A DNA stretch of 64,000 bases from Bacteroides fragilis (GTDB lineage: Bacteria; Bacteroidota; Bacteroidia; Bacteroidales; Bacteroidaceae), in NCBI RefSeq assembly GCF_019583405.1, contig NZ_SZUU01000004.1:474630-538629 (forward strand). The letters run 5' to 3'. Positions 46,024 to 54,396 of this stretch are shown in pieces. The translations under genes were made by a program, and so were the position numbers. How positions within the stretch are numbered: the stretch's first letter is position 1; every line of letters begins with the position of its first letter. A model generated the notes under the pieces. It was not told where the DNA came from. It worked only from the letters and a program-made list of their open reading frames with translations, and ran no database searches.

Positions 46024-47286
46024 TTATTCAGAGGATAAACCTAATATTTTTCTTAGAAATTTCTTCTTAGTGGAAGGATTTTCTATTATAATTGCATCTT
46101 GATAAAGCTCTTTGGAAACATACTCAACAAATATACGTTTAATTCTTTTGTTTAGATCTCTCATGTTATTATATTTGCTTACATTTATCTGTGATTGAAA
46201 ATATTCATATAAGTTTTCATTTAATTTGTGTTCAAATTCTAAGTTGAATTTTCTTATAATACTTTTCACTCTAAATTCAACAAACTTTTGTTTGTCTTTA
46301 TTATATAATAAAGTGAATAATCCTTTGTAATCAAATCTGGAACGCAATTCTGGAGATATTTTATTTTGAAAGTTCTCTTTGCTTATATTTGATGTAAAAA
46401 TTATAATGAATCCATTGAGATCAATTTCATCTGCAAGAGAACTCACTATTTTTCCACTCTCTAATACATCTAGGAAGTAATTAAAAAGGGCAGCATTTGA
46501 TTTTTCAAATTCATCGATTAAGATAATACCCATATCAGTGTCTCTTACTCTAATAAAGATTTCTCCATCTTCGCTACCAATATATCCTCTTGCGCTTCCA
46601 ATTAAAGAACTTAGAGAAAATTCACTACTATAGTTTCCAAAGTTAACTTTGGCTAGTTTCTTCTTTCCGCCTAAGCATTTGTAGATAGTTCTAGCAACTT
46701 CGGTTTTTCCAACTCCTGACTCTCCCATAAGAAATAAAGATAGAATCTTATGTTCCCCTAATTTGTTGAAGATCCTGAAGTTTTTTACAAGGTCATAGAA
46801 ATCATCTTTGAATTTCTCATGACCATATAGACTCTCTCTAAATTTTTCAAAGAAAACCTCTAACTCATTTTCGTTCAGATCTATTATTTTTTTATGTTTG
46901 GATGAAATAAAATTGCATTTAGAGTTCCCGTCATCTACTTGGTCTCTAGTTCTTCCTTGAATTTTAATGTCGTCAAAATTTAAAAAACAATATCTTAATT
47001 CATGTTTGAGAATATCTTCATGTCTTTTATCTGCTATGAAGATTGTTTCTGGATTAGTAAATTGATTTAAAAGTTGTTCGCCGAGTAGTTGAAATTCTTT
47101 ATAACCTGAGGCAAGTGCAGATATATCAATAATTTGTGTTGTATAATCAAACTCATTATATAAAGCACTATTTGCGATATCTTTAAGAAATTCACCTATA
47201 CTAATTATAGTATAACCTTCTTCTAACTTGTGCTTTTTATATTCATAAAAAACATCTTTTTCAAAAAAAAGCAATAATTCTTTCAT
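46024..47286 (-). CDS. ClpB-like AAA+ ATPase; likely DodB of a Dodola-type defence system
   Basis: 420 residues. Residues about 150-345 are one Clp-type AAA+ domain: Walker A GESGVGKT (188-195), pore-loop segment GYIGSEDG (234-241), Walker B IILIDEFEKS, sensor-1 TSN (298-300), Arg finger in PELRSRFD. This matches the second ATPase domain of ClpB. Residues 1-145 are an unrecognised domain, perhaps for substrate choice; no ClpP-docking loop is seen, so remodelling rather than proteolysis is likely. It follows a DUF6414-like gene by 8 bp, the pairing described for Dodola anti-phage systems. Very AT-rich. Confidence 0.75.
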   Translation of the reverse strand: MKELLLFFEKDVFYEYKKHKLEEGYTIISIGEFLKDIANSALYNEFDYTTQIIDISALASGYKEFQLLGEQLLNQFTNPETIFIADKRHEDILKHELRYCFLNFDDIKIQGRTRDQVDDGNSKCNFISSKHKKIIDLNENELEVFFEKFRESLYGHEKFKDDFYDLVKNFRIFNKLGEHKILSLFLMGESGVGKTEVARTIYKCLGGKKKLAKVNFGNYSSEFSLSSLIGSARGYIGSEDGEIFIRVRDTDMGIILIDEFEKSNAALFNYFLDVLESGKIVSSLADEIDLNGFIIIFTSNISKENFQNKISPELRSRFDYKGLFTLLYNKDKQKFVEFRVKSIIRKFNLEFEHKLNENLYEYFQSQINVSKYNNMRDLNKRIKRIFVEYVSKELYQDAIIIENPSTKKKFLRKILGLSSE

Positions 47287-47294
47287 CTTTTCAA

Positions 47295-48137
47295 TTAGTG
47301 AAGTATGTTCACATTTTGAACAATAGCAAGCAAATCAATATAATGATAATCTAATCCATCTCCTGAACTTATAAAATAGTTAATTTCAGGATTTTTAAGG
47401 GGGTATTGGCTCTCTTGTATTTCATCATCTTCAGAGTTTGTTTTAGCTATATTTTGTAAGCTACCTATTTCTTGAAAGAACTGAAAAGAATTTCTTAAAT
47501 TATCAATTTTTATTTTCCCTTTATATAATCCTAGTATGGATACTTTTCCTACAAATAAGTCATCGACACTATATGAACTTTCAAATTCATTTTCAAAAGT
47601 TAAAGGTATTTTTATCAATAACTTCTCAGATTCTTCAGGAATAGAACCTTTAATTTTGTAAGCATAATCTTTAAACATAGAATTAAAAAGATTTGTTATG
47701 TCAAAACCATTAGCTCCCGGTAAAGCCATATCTTTAAATGCTCCACTAGTGAATAGTTTTATAGTTCTAAGTTCTGCTTCATTCTCTAATGATAAGTGAA
47801 CATTATCTACCATTATAAGTTCTCCTTCATTAATATTATCAAAAGATGTAATATTATTGCTTTTTTCAACAACTTCATTTAAAATGATAGACTTAGTTGT
47901 TTTAATTTCAAAGGTTTCTAATACTTTTCTAGAATCAGAACTTTTTGCTTTTTCTCCACCTTCAATCCCGGTGTTAAAGAAATCAAGGATTTTAAATCCA
48001 AATTTTGCTTTTAATTCATCCTCGCTTTCTTTACCTTCTCCCTTTGTTACTTCTCTTGCTTTAGATATAATGTTGCTAAGCATCATTTTTATTTCATATA
48101 CTTTAGGAAAATTGATGTAGTAAATGTTGAAAATCAT
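47295..48137 (-). CDS. DUF6414-like protein; likely DodA of a Dodola-type defence system
   Basis: 280 residues (263-264 if it starts at one of the paired Met codons 18-19). No catalytic motif is visible. The segment KLLIKIPLTFENEFESSYSV, then DDLFVGKVSILGLYKGKI, resembles the part of DUF6414 proteins where a strand pattern leads to a conserved f-x-V-L-G-K-V turn; the match is from memory and moderate. The gene is 8 bp upstream of a ClpB-like ATPase and co-directional. In the described Dodola system DodA (DUF6414) and DodB (ClpB-like) act together against phage; how is not known to me. Confidence 0.5.
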   Translation of the reverse strand: MIFNIYYINFPKVYEIKMMLSNIISKAREVTKGEGKESEDELKAKFGFKILDFFNTGIEGGEKAKSSDSRKVLETFEIKTTKSIILNEVVEKSNNITSFDNINEGELIMVDNVHLSLENEAELRTIKLFTSGAFKDMALPGANGFDITNLFNSMFKDYAYKIKGSIPEESEKLLIKIPLTFENEFESSYSVDDLFVGKVSILGLYKGKIKIDNLRNSFQFFQEIGSLQNIAKTNSEDDEIQESQYPLKNPEINYFISSGDGLDYHYIDLLAIVQNVNILH

Positions 48138-48289
48138 AAACAGTGTTCTTTGTTGATTAATTAATCGCTTAACCTGTATAGGTAAAGGTATACAAATTTA
48201 GCTATTAAACTCTAATTTGCCAATATTTTCTTCTTTATTTATTTGATGGAAACTTAGACGTACAGATTTATATGTAGATTGATAGAATA

Positions 48290-49261
48290 TTACATTTTTC
48301 GACCTTTCTTTTTTTTCTTTTTCGATTTTACTATTTTTTCTTCTGATTTTAATGGAAAGTTTGCTCCTTGTGATACTATAGATATGAACGAACCAGATAT
48401 TTCGTCACTTTTCTGATCGAAAGATGGATTGATAGTAGCCTTGCTTTGAGGGGGAATAGCGATATGGGTATCTGTGTAGAAAGCTTGATTATTTGCTTTT
48501 TTGTTTTCAATATTGATAGAAAACAAGTTCTTTTGATTGCTATTCTCATTGATTTCTGTTTTTCTTTCGTTGGATTGAAGTTCATATTCCTGTAGTTTAA
48601 GTTGTTCGAATATAGAGCCATTCTGCATCATGTTGTGGTAATTGAATGATTCTGTCTGTTGGCGGCTGTATTTGAATAGTTTATCAAAACCTTGTTCCAC
48701 CTTTTGGAATAAGTTCACACGGTCAAAGCCACCTGTTACCGTCCCTTTCTTGGTGCTCTTATGGTTGGTTAGCGGTGATAATTTCTTTTTATTCGCTTGG
48801 TTTTTACGACTTACTATCAAATGGCAGTGCATATTCAGTTCGTTATCTGAACGGCTACGGTCAAAATGTATCTTCCCATAAAACTTTATATCCGTATCGG
48901 ATAGCCCTTTATTAAAATTCTTGGCATATTCAGGGATAAACACCTTACGGATATACAGTTTCATAGCTTCGGCTTGTTCTTGTTCTGTATTACCCATCTC
49001 TCGAAGTTCATTTTTCGATGGGCTAACATGAATAGCAAAAAACTTAGCATCTGTCTTTAAGAGTTGCCCGATATTGCTATCTATATCTTTTATAACGGTT
49101 GATTTGTAGATGTTATCATCTTCCAGATTGAAAAAGCCTTCGGTATAAATACCTTTCTCCATTCTTTCTAAATCTTCATGTTCGAGGTAGTTAGTAAGCT
49201 GTCGGCTACTCCCTGAGTTATTATATGTTCCGTTTGATGGTGGAGCAAAGTCTATGTGCAT
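48290..49261 (-). CDS. Relaxase/mobilisation protein (Bacteroides DUF5712/MobB-like)
   Basis: 323 residues. It carries a His-x-His metal motif in ELNMHCHLIVSRK (His145, His147) preceded by FAIHVSPSK (His78), the three-His arrangement of relaxases, with FNKGLSDTDIKFYGKIHFDR between. The N-terminal FAPPSNGTYNNSGSSRQLTN is typical of a Bacteroides mobilisation family. The C-terminal third is low-complexity and ends in a Lys-rich tail (KSKKKKKKGRKM) that may hold DNA. It would nick oriT to start transfer. Its start lies 4 bp after the accessory gene's stop. Confidence 0.8.
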   Translation of the reverse strand: MHIDFAPPSNGTYNNSGSSRQLTNYLEHEDLERMEKGIYTEGFFNLEDDNIYKSTVIKDIDSNIGQLLKTDAKFFAIHVSPSKNELREMGNTEQEQAEAMKLYIRKVFIPEYAKNFNKGLSDTDIKFYGKIHFDRSRSDNELNMHCHLIVSRKNQANKKKLSPLTNHKSTKKGTVTGGFDRVNLFQKVEQGFDKLFKYSRQQTESFNYHNMMQNGSIFEQLKLQEYELQSNERKTEINENSNQKNLFSINIENKKANNQAFYTDTHIAIPPQSKATINPSFDQKSDEISGSFISIVSQGANFPLKSEEKIVKSKKKKKKGRKM

Positions 49262-49265
49262 AATC

Positions 49266-49850
49266 CTATATATTTATCAGATTGCTGATTTCAGCTTTCA
49301 GGTTTTCTTTCCTTTTGCTATCCATCACACCACAAGCGGACAGTTCCGAATAGAGTTGTATCAGTTGAAGTAGCTTTTTATAATTCCGTTGATGTATTTG
49401 GTAAAGTGCATTAATCTGTTTCGACTGGTTGTTTATCACATCTGCATGATTACAGAACTGCTCACTTAACTTTTTTAGTACGGCTGTTTGTCTCTCCTGA
49501 CTGGCTTCCAGTTGAGAGAGAATAAGGGTTTCTAAAGTTTTGCCGATAACATCAAAACGCAAAGCGATAGAATTTGTTGCCCGTATCATCGGATTCAGTT
49601 GCTCTTCCTCATAGTGACGAATGAAACGGATAATATCATCCTGCCTCTTATTTATTTTCGCCAGTTCCGATTTTACGGATTCAGGTGCTTCGGATGGGTT
49701 GATATGCGCCTTATCTATATACCCGAACGCCAACTTTACAACTTCGCTCTTTTTCAGTGAATAGCGTTTGCATATCTTCTCTACCAAAGCTGCCGTTTCC
49801 TTGTCTATGGAAATGGTAGTGAATATCGTTTTTCGACTGCTATTGGGCAT
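49266..49850 (-). CDS. BfmA/BtgA-family mobilisation accessory protein
   Basis: 194 residues. The N-terminal 45 residues look like a ribbon-helix-helix DNA-binding domain (TIFTTISIDKETAALVEKIC, then RYSLKKSEVVKLAFGYI); the rest is a long helical coiled-coil region. This matches the BfmA/BtgA proteins that bind oriT beside the relaxase in Bacteroides mobilisable elements. It is directly upstream of the relaxase (4 bp) and directly downstream of the hairpin-rich presumed oriT. Confidence 0.8.
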   Translation of the reverse strand: MPNSSRKTIFTTISIDKETAALVEKICKRYSLKKSEVVKLAFGYIDKAHINPSEAPESVKSELAKINKRQDDIIRFIRHYEEEQLNPMIRATNSIALRFDVIGKTLETLILSQLEASQERQTAVLKKLSEQFCNHADVINNQSKQINALYQIHQRNYKKLLQLIQLYSELSACGVMDSKRKENLKAEISNLINI

Positions 49851-49937
49851 GATAATTACTTTTTTATAGAAATATGAATAGATAAATACCTGATAATAAG
49901 CGTCGCAAAGAAAATGCTTATTACAGGTGTCATTACA

Positions 49938-50020
49938 GCGTGTTCTTGTAACACGCTAAAGCCGAAGGCTTTGCCCCGCAGGGCAAGAGGGAAGAACAGG
50001 ACTTGTCCAGTTCCCTCTTG
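49938..50020. other. Probable oriT region (cluster of perfect hairpins)
   Basis: Within 83 bp lie GCGTGTT-CTTGT-AACACGC (49938-49956), AAAGCC-GAA-GGCTTT (49958-49972), TTGCCC-CGCA-GGGCAA (49971-49986) and CAAGAGGGAA/TTCCCTCTTG (49984-49993/50011-50020). It is non-coding and just upstream of the mobilisation genes, the usual site of oriT. The nick site cannot be assigned. The remaining gap 49851-50134 shows nothing else. Confidence 0.6.
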
Positions 50021-50134
50021 CTCAATTTTGCGAAACGAGCAAAGCCGAAAGGCGTAGCTGTTTCAGCTAAATTAGGGTGGTAGCACAAGGAAGGAACAGC
50101 ACTGCTTCATTCCTAAATTTGCTACCTTTTGCTT

Positions 50135-50467
50135 TCACGGTTGATTCTCTAATTGATTAGCTTTTTCAAACTGTTTGTAGGTTTGAAAGTCGGCACGTTC
50201 ACGAACGAAAGCCCGAATATCATTCGCTCGATAGTAGGTTTTCTTTCCGATGGTAAAGTAGGGTAGTTGTCCGCTTACCCTGTAACGTTGAAGCGTTCGG
50301 AAAGATACTTTCAGAAGAAAGGCTAAATCCTGATTATCGAGTATCTTTTCATTATCATCTAATACTTTATCGGTATTGATTAGGGATTTTAAGTCTTGCC
50401 CTATTTCAGTGAGTTTTTTGGATAGCTTCTCCATCCATTTCTCAAAGTTTTCGTTGTCTATATACAT
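50135..50467 (-). CDS. Xis-like helix-turn-helix protein (HTH_17 type)
   Basis: 110 residues. A winged MerR/excisionase-like HTH occupies about 42-90: DNQDLAFLLKVSFRTLQRYR followed by SGQLPYFTIGKKTYYRANDI. The N-terminal 40 residues are helical. Such proteins act as excisionases or transcription factors in Bacteroides conjugative and mobilisable elements. It is one of five related HTH genes on the island and the only one on the minus strand, beside the oriT region. Confidence 0.83.
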   Translation of the reverse strand: MYIDNENFEKWMEKLSKKLTEIGQDLKSLINTDKVLDDNEKILDNQDLAFLLKVSFRTLQRYRVSGQLPYFTIGKKTYYRANDIRAFVRERADFQTYKQFEKANQLENQP

Positions 50468-50612
50468 TTTGCTTCATTTTAAGTTGAACATTCATGATTT
50501 TCAATCGATTGATGAAGCAAAGTTCTGAAAATGGATGCAAATAAATTCGGGGCATAGATCACCTATTCCCCGATAAATAATACTTAATACCCTGAATATC
50601 TGTATTGAATTC

Positions 50613-51248
50613 CTATGGAAAATATCCCTCTTCCTTACACTTTTCAATGATTGCAGCTCTCAGTTTATCCAAAAAGGCTGTCCGTTTATCTGGCTTGCGT
50701 TTGATTACTTCTTCTTCTTTTTTATAAATATCACTGAATTTTATGTTAAACAGCTTTTCAAAAGCATTGGCTAAATCACTAAAATGTATTTCCTTCCCAT
50801 CAACTGTTGTAATACATTTTAGATAATAAAGTCCACATACGATTTCCATTATGTCGATGTACTTTGCAATATCTTTATTTAGGTGTAAGGTAGATTTCCA
50901 TCCAGCTTCAATGTTAATAAAGAATTTGCGAAATTCCATTTGATGATGAAGTAGATCTAGTTCTTTATTAATAAATGAAAGTATCTTATTACATGTTATA
51001 CTTTTTGCTTCGTAACAGAAATCTCTTCTGATTTCTAAACTATTTTTTAGTGCTTCAAATTCTATGTAGGTAAGATTTAGTTCTCTAATTAAAGTTTTGT
51101 AATCTGATTCATTATTCAAAAAGGTAATCACGGATTCTACAAATTCTCTATATGCCATAAGTAATTGGGCTTCATCAAAATTCTCTTTTGTGCAAGAAGA
51201 GTTGAGAAGACTATATATATTCTGATCTGAAAGATTCCATTTTGGCAT
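50613..51248 (-). CDS. RteC-like regulatory protein
   Basis: 211 residues. The C-terminal part matches RteC of CTnDOT: an alpha-helical region with GLYYLKCITTVDGKEIHFSD, LANAFEKLFNIKFSDIYKKE and KPDKRTAFLDKLRAAIIEKC. The N-terminal FDEAQLLMAYREFVESVITF and RRDFCYEAKSITCNKILSFI are also family features. In CTnDOT, RteC activates excision genes; here the probable targets are the island's HTH/Xis-like genes. RteA and RteB are not present, so control may come from a helper element. Confidence 0.78.
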   Translation of the reverse strand: MPKWNLSDQNIYSLLNSSCTKENFDEAQLLMAYREFVESVITFLNNESDYKTLIRELNLTYIEFEALKNSLEIRRDFCYEAKSITCNKILSFINKELDLLHHQMEFRKFFINIEAGWKSTLHLNKDIAKYIDIMEIVCGLYYLKCITTVDGKEIHFSDLANAFEKLFNIKFSDIYKKEEEVIKRKPDKRTAFLDKLRAAIIEKCKEEGYFP

Positions 51249-51278
51249 AAGTAATCGAACACGCGTTATATTTCTTGT

Positions 51279-51737
51279 TTATTGCCTTTTATATTTATTC
51301 TTTATTCGTTTCAATAGAAAGTAAATGATAATTTTGTGAAATGGTCTAATAAAGAAAAAATATATTCGTCCAAGCCTATTGTTATATTTGACAATAGTTG
51401 TAATCCTAAGTTCCTGTTTGCGATTTTTATACTCACCACACCACATTGAAACATGAAAATCCAAGTGGCTGTCAGTCATTCCAAAAATCTCTTCATGCTC
51501 ATTTTTATCAGACACCATATCTGTAAATTTACTCTTTGTATCCAATTCCAATGGTTTTACAATAGTGTTTCGTAAATTCATTAACCAATCTATCCATTTA
51601 GGAAGTTGGTTAAAAGCAAGATTACGAAATTTTTCAGGTGTTATTTTCTGATTACAAACTATTTCTCTTGAATAGTAATCCACATAATCGGCAGGAAGAT
51701 ACTTTTCAATCAAGCCATTTGTTGGTATGTTTTTCAT
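51279..51737 (-). CDS. DUF2867-family protein
   Basis: 152 residues starting at 51737; the longer frame to 51827 overlaps the TetR gene and adds residues foreign to the family. The start ATG follows the TetR stop with one base between (TAAAATG), so translation is coupled. Family features: PADYVDYYSREI near the start, EIFGMTDSHLDFHVSMWC and TTIVKYNNRLGRIYFFFIRP followed by FHKIII. DUF2867 proteins are small, SRPBCC-like in length, of unknown function, often next to a TetR or an oxidoreductase. Presumably repressed by its TetR partner. Confidence 0.75.
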   Translation of the reverse strand: MKNIPTNGLIEKYLPADYVDYYSREIVCNQKITPEKFRNLAFNQLPKWIDWLMNLRNTIVKPLELDTKSKFTDMVSDKNEHEEIFGMTDSHLDFHVSMWCGEYKNRKQELRITTIVKYNNRLGRIYFFFIRPFHKIIIYFLLKRIKNKYKRQ

Positions 51738-51738
51738 T

Positions 51739-52275
51739 TTACTGCTCTTTAAATTTATTAATAACCATATCCTGCAACTCTTTGAACTGTTCCGCTGGTA
51801 GAGCTGAACAAACTTGCTGCATGCCAATCAGCATGGAGTATTGTATTATTGCCAAATCCATTGCTTGTTTAGCATCTAATCCGGTTGCTTTATTCAGCTT
51901 GCTTGCATATTCCAACCTGATACTGTCCGCTTGCGCTACATAATTTCGCACAATTGGACTAGAATACCCCCACGCCCGTATTACACTTTCGTTTCGGATA
52001 GAAGCGTATGCTGCCATATCAGCTAATTTCTGCTGTTGCTCTTTGGGAGTGTTCAATTTGTCCACTTCACGAATAAACCCAAATGTATTTACCTCCAACC
52101 AATACTTCATGAGAGCATCAACATACCCATCAATATTCTTAAAATGATGATAGAATGCTCCCTTTGTAATTTCCAGTAAGGTACATAAATTGTCTATTGT
52201 AATCTTAGAAAATCCCTCATTTTCTAAAATGTTTAGTCCTATTACGAACCATTGATTTCTATCTACTTTCTTCAT
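51739..52275 (-). CDS. TetR-family regulator (module 1, with DUF2867)
   Basis: 178 residues. The N-terminal HTH reads GFSKITIDNLCTLLEITKGA followed by FYHHFKN, the TetR signature. The ligand-binding part has no recognisable specificity. A perfect palindrome (CATACCAT-GTAGT-ATGGTATG) lies 9 bp upstream of its start codon and is probably its own operator. It forms a two-gene operon with the DUF2867 gene. Confidence 0.9.
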   Translation of the reverse strand: MKKVDRNQWFVIGLNILENEGFSKITIDNLCTLLEITKGAFYHHFKNIDGYVDALMKYWLEVNTFGFIREVDKLNTPKEQQQKLADMAAYASIRNESVIRAWGYSSPIVRNYVAQADSIRLEYASKLNKATGLDAKQAMDLAIIQYSMLIGMQQVCSALPAEQFKELQDMVINKFKEQ

Positions 52276-52283
52276 AATTTAAA

Positions 52284-52304
52284 CATACCATGTAGTATGG
52301 TATG
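52284..52304. promoter_or_regulatory. Operator of TetR module 1
   Basis: CATACCAT-GTAGT-ATGGTATG: perfect 8-bp arms around 5 bp, 9 bp upstream of the TetR start codon. The size and position suit TetR autoregulation. Confidence 0.72.
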
Positions 52305-52387
52305 CAAATGTAATCACTTTATTAGAATAAACAATAGCTTGTTTGTCTCTTTTATTATCATTTCCTGTATTTAAGATGCAACTATCT

Positions 52388-52906
52388 TTAAAGCCATTTG
52401 ATAGGATAGCCGAGCATACGCTTTAGGTCTTCCATTTCTGCACTATGCCACATTTCATGTTTGAAACACCAAGATAATGCTTCATATTTATTATTAGCTA
52501 CTGGATGCTTAAACGGAATAGGTTCTAATTGCTCAAATAATATATCATCGTTTAATTGGGATAAATTATCTATGCATATTTTGTGAATGGCATCAAACTG
52601 ATCCTTTAGCTCATATGCTGGTATCAAGTTTTTTTCTACTGACCTATGTAGGGTTCCCATACCATTGAAGATTTTCACATAATCAACAATAGGTATCAAT
52701 TCTGCGATTTTAGTATTTCTTCCTGTGATACATGTGATAGCATGGAAGTTTTGACTAATCATTAAATGACCAACTTGCCAAGCAAAATTTGAATCTGTGT
52801 TTTGAGGAATTGTGTACCATAAATCTTGTGGTATTTCGGAAATCAAACGATTTACAAAATTCCTCGATTCGATAATCTGTTCTCTTAAAAAATCAATTCT
52901 TTTCAT
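52388..52906 (-). CDS. DinB-family protein
   Basis: 172 residues, a DinB/YfiT four-helix bundle. Putative metal-binding His residues: His47 in WQVGHLMIS, and His149 and His153 in FKHEMWHSAEMEDLKRMLGY. Many DinB-fold proteins are metal-dependent thiol-transferases (bacillithiol or similar S-transferases) used in detoxification. A TetR-type operator lies 16 bp upstream of its start and is shared in sequence with that of the next TetR gene, so it is probably induced by that regulator's ligand. Confidence 0.83.
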   Translation of the reverse strand: MKRIDFLREQIIESRNFVNRLISEIPQDLWYTIPQNTDSNFAWQVGHLMISQNFHAITCITGRNTKIAELIPIVDYVKIFNGMGTLHRSVEKNLIPAYELKDQFDAIHKICIDNLSQLNDDILFEQLEPIPFKHPVANNKYEALSWCFKHEMWHSAEMEDLKRMLGYPIKWL

Positions 52907-52921
52907 TTCTATAAATTTATA

Positions 52922-52937
52922 TACTTATTAGTAAGTA
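52922..52937. promoter_or_regulatory. TetR module 2 operator before the DinB gene
   Basis: TACTTATTAGTAAGTA, differing at one base from TACTTAGTAGTAAGTA at 53524-53539. It lies 16 bp before the DinB start codon. Confidence 0.72.
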
Positions 52938-52958
52938 AGTCTTTGAGGCAAAAAAATA

Positions 52959-53504
52959 TTAGATATTTAATAATCCTTCCTGTATTGATTTATACACATC
53001 ATTTCTTAATACTTTATTCATTTGCAAAGAAGATAGTAATACAGAATGAACCATAAAAGCCTTTGTTCTTGGTGTTTCCACAAATGAAAAAGCATTGTTT
53101 TTTAAACCATTATCTAATAAAGCTGTAAGCCATTTCAGAATCGTGTTTACTAATTCCTGCAACTCTTTTTGCATGTTTTCAGGTAAAGTATCATAAGATG
53201 GTGAAAGTGAGCCAACTATACAAACCCAATGATTATTGATAAAACTATCATGCATATGAATGTAATTGGAAAACTGCGATTTATAATCCAAACTTTCCCA
53301 TGCCTTAGTTAATTCGTTGAAAGCATTCAGATTTTCTCTTATTATCTCTACTCCCAAATCCGACTTTGAAGGGAAATAATAATGAATAGCTGCATTCTTT
53401 ATATTCAATGCTTTAGATATGTCTGCATAGCTAAAAGAATTGTAGCCAATAGAGCGAATTAATTCACTTCCTAACCGTATTATTTCACTTCTTGTATCAT
53501 TCAT
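52959..53504 (-). CDS. TetR/AcrR-family regulator (module 2, with DinB)
   Basis: 181 residues. HTH: YNSFSYADISKALNIKNAAI followed by HYYFPSKSDLG, as in AcrR-type repressors. The C-terminal region (ELVNTILKWLTALLDNGLKN) resembles TetR_C domains of several stress repressors. Matching palindromes upstream of this gene and of the DinB gene indicate that it represses both. No pump gene is linked. Confidence 0.9.
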   Translation of the reverse strand: MNDTRSEIIRLGSELIRSIGYNSFSYADISKALNIKNAAIHYYFPSKSDLGVEIIRENLNAFNELTKAWESLDYKSQFSNYIHMHDSFINNHWVCIVGSLSPSYDTLPENMQKELQELVNTILKWLTALLDNGLKNNAFSFVETPRTKAFMVHSVLLSSLQMNKVLRNDVYKSIQEGLLNI

Positions 53505-53523
53505 GACGTAAATATATGCAATT

Positions 53524-53539
53524 TACTTAGTAGTAAGTA
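53524..53539. promoter_or_regulatory. TetR module 2 operator before its own gene
   Basis: TACTTA-GTAG-TAAGTA, 20 bp upstream of the TetR start; nearly identical to the site before the DinB gene. Confidence 0.72.
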
Positions 53540-53720
53540 TAAAATCTGCGATTTTAACATCTTGTATGTTCACAGTGTATAATTTCTATCTTCATTTATC
53601 CAGCCAGTTATAACCACTTCATACCACTTTCAGACAGTTTAGAAAACGGCTCTTGATTCTTCTTTCATTTGCTGGTGAAATAGAATCAACACGTTTTATA
53701 AACCATTTAAAATTAAAAGT

Positions 53721-54035
53721 ATGGAAGTAGTAACCATTGAAAAAAGAACATTCTCGTTTGTCTGCGAGGGGTTCACGGAGTTTGCCAAACGGATAGAAAG
53801 TTTATGCAGCACTCATACTCAAAAAGTAGAAAACTGGCTGGATAGTCAGGAAGTGTGTCTGTTGTTGGGCTTTAGTAAACGTACACTGCAATATTACCGA
53901 AGTAGTGGAAGATTGGCTTATTCACAAATCGGGAGCAAGATTTATTATAAGTCTTCCGATATTGAAAGAATTATTGCGGACAGTGAAACACAAAATCAAT
54001 CACCCAAACAAATTACGCTTTATGAAAAGAACTAA
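53721..54035 (+). CDS. Xis-like helix-turn-helix protein
   Basis: 104 residues. The HTH_17/excisionase-type domain runs from about 39 to 88 (LDSQEVCLLLGFSKRTLQYY, SGRLAYSQIGSKIYYKSSDI). The short N-terminus is helical. It overlaps the following DUF3876 gene by 14 bp. Together with the next HTH gene it forms the first of two HTH pairs on the plus strand, read towards the integrase. Likely a recombination directionality factor or its regulator. Confidence 0.83.
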   Translation: MEVVTIEKRTFSFVCEGFTEFAKRIESLCSTHTQKVENWLDSQEVCLLLGFSKRTLQYYRSSGRLAYSQIGSKIYYKSSDIERIIADSETQNQSPKQITLYEKN

Positions 54036-54315
54036 AGAAGATTATCCGTCTTTCAACCTGTTTTCCATTGTTGGCACGTGGGAAAGCGTAAATCTGAATC
54101 CTACGGTTATCATCTACCGGAACGATAAAGATTATCTTCTCTCTATTATTTATGTATCGGAAACTACCAAACAGGCTTCACCCGCCACATATGAAATACA
54201 GAAAGAAGGTAGCTTGTATTTTATTGCTCCTGCTCCTAAACGGATTTACATAGATTATGATCCAGTGAAAGATGTGCTTAACCTTTCATCGTTAGGTGAC
54301 TATCTGCGTAACTAA
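54022..54315 (+). CDS. DUF3876-like small protein
   Basis: 97 residues starting at 54022, inside the end of the HTH gene. It reads FNLFSIVGTWESVNLNPTVI, then YLLSIIYVSETTKQASPATY and DYDPVKDVLNLSSLGDYLRN, a small beta-rich protein of the DUF3876 type that recurs beside HTH genes in Bacteroides conjugative and mobilisable elements. Function unknown. The overlap with the HTH gene implies coupled translation. Confidence 0.72.
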   Translation: MKRTKEDYPSFNLFSIVGTWESVNLNPTVIIYRNDKDYLLSIIYVSETTKQASPATYEIQKEGSLYFIAPAPKRIYIDYDPVKDVLNLSSLGDYLRN

Positions 54316-54396
54316 TCAATCAACCAGCTAGTCATTCAACTGATTAGCCATCCAGCAATCTTGAAATCAATATTTCAATAAAACAATCTTTCAATC

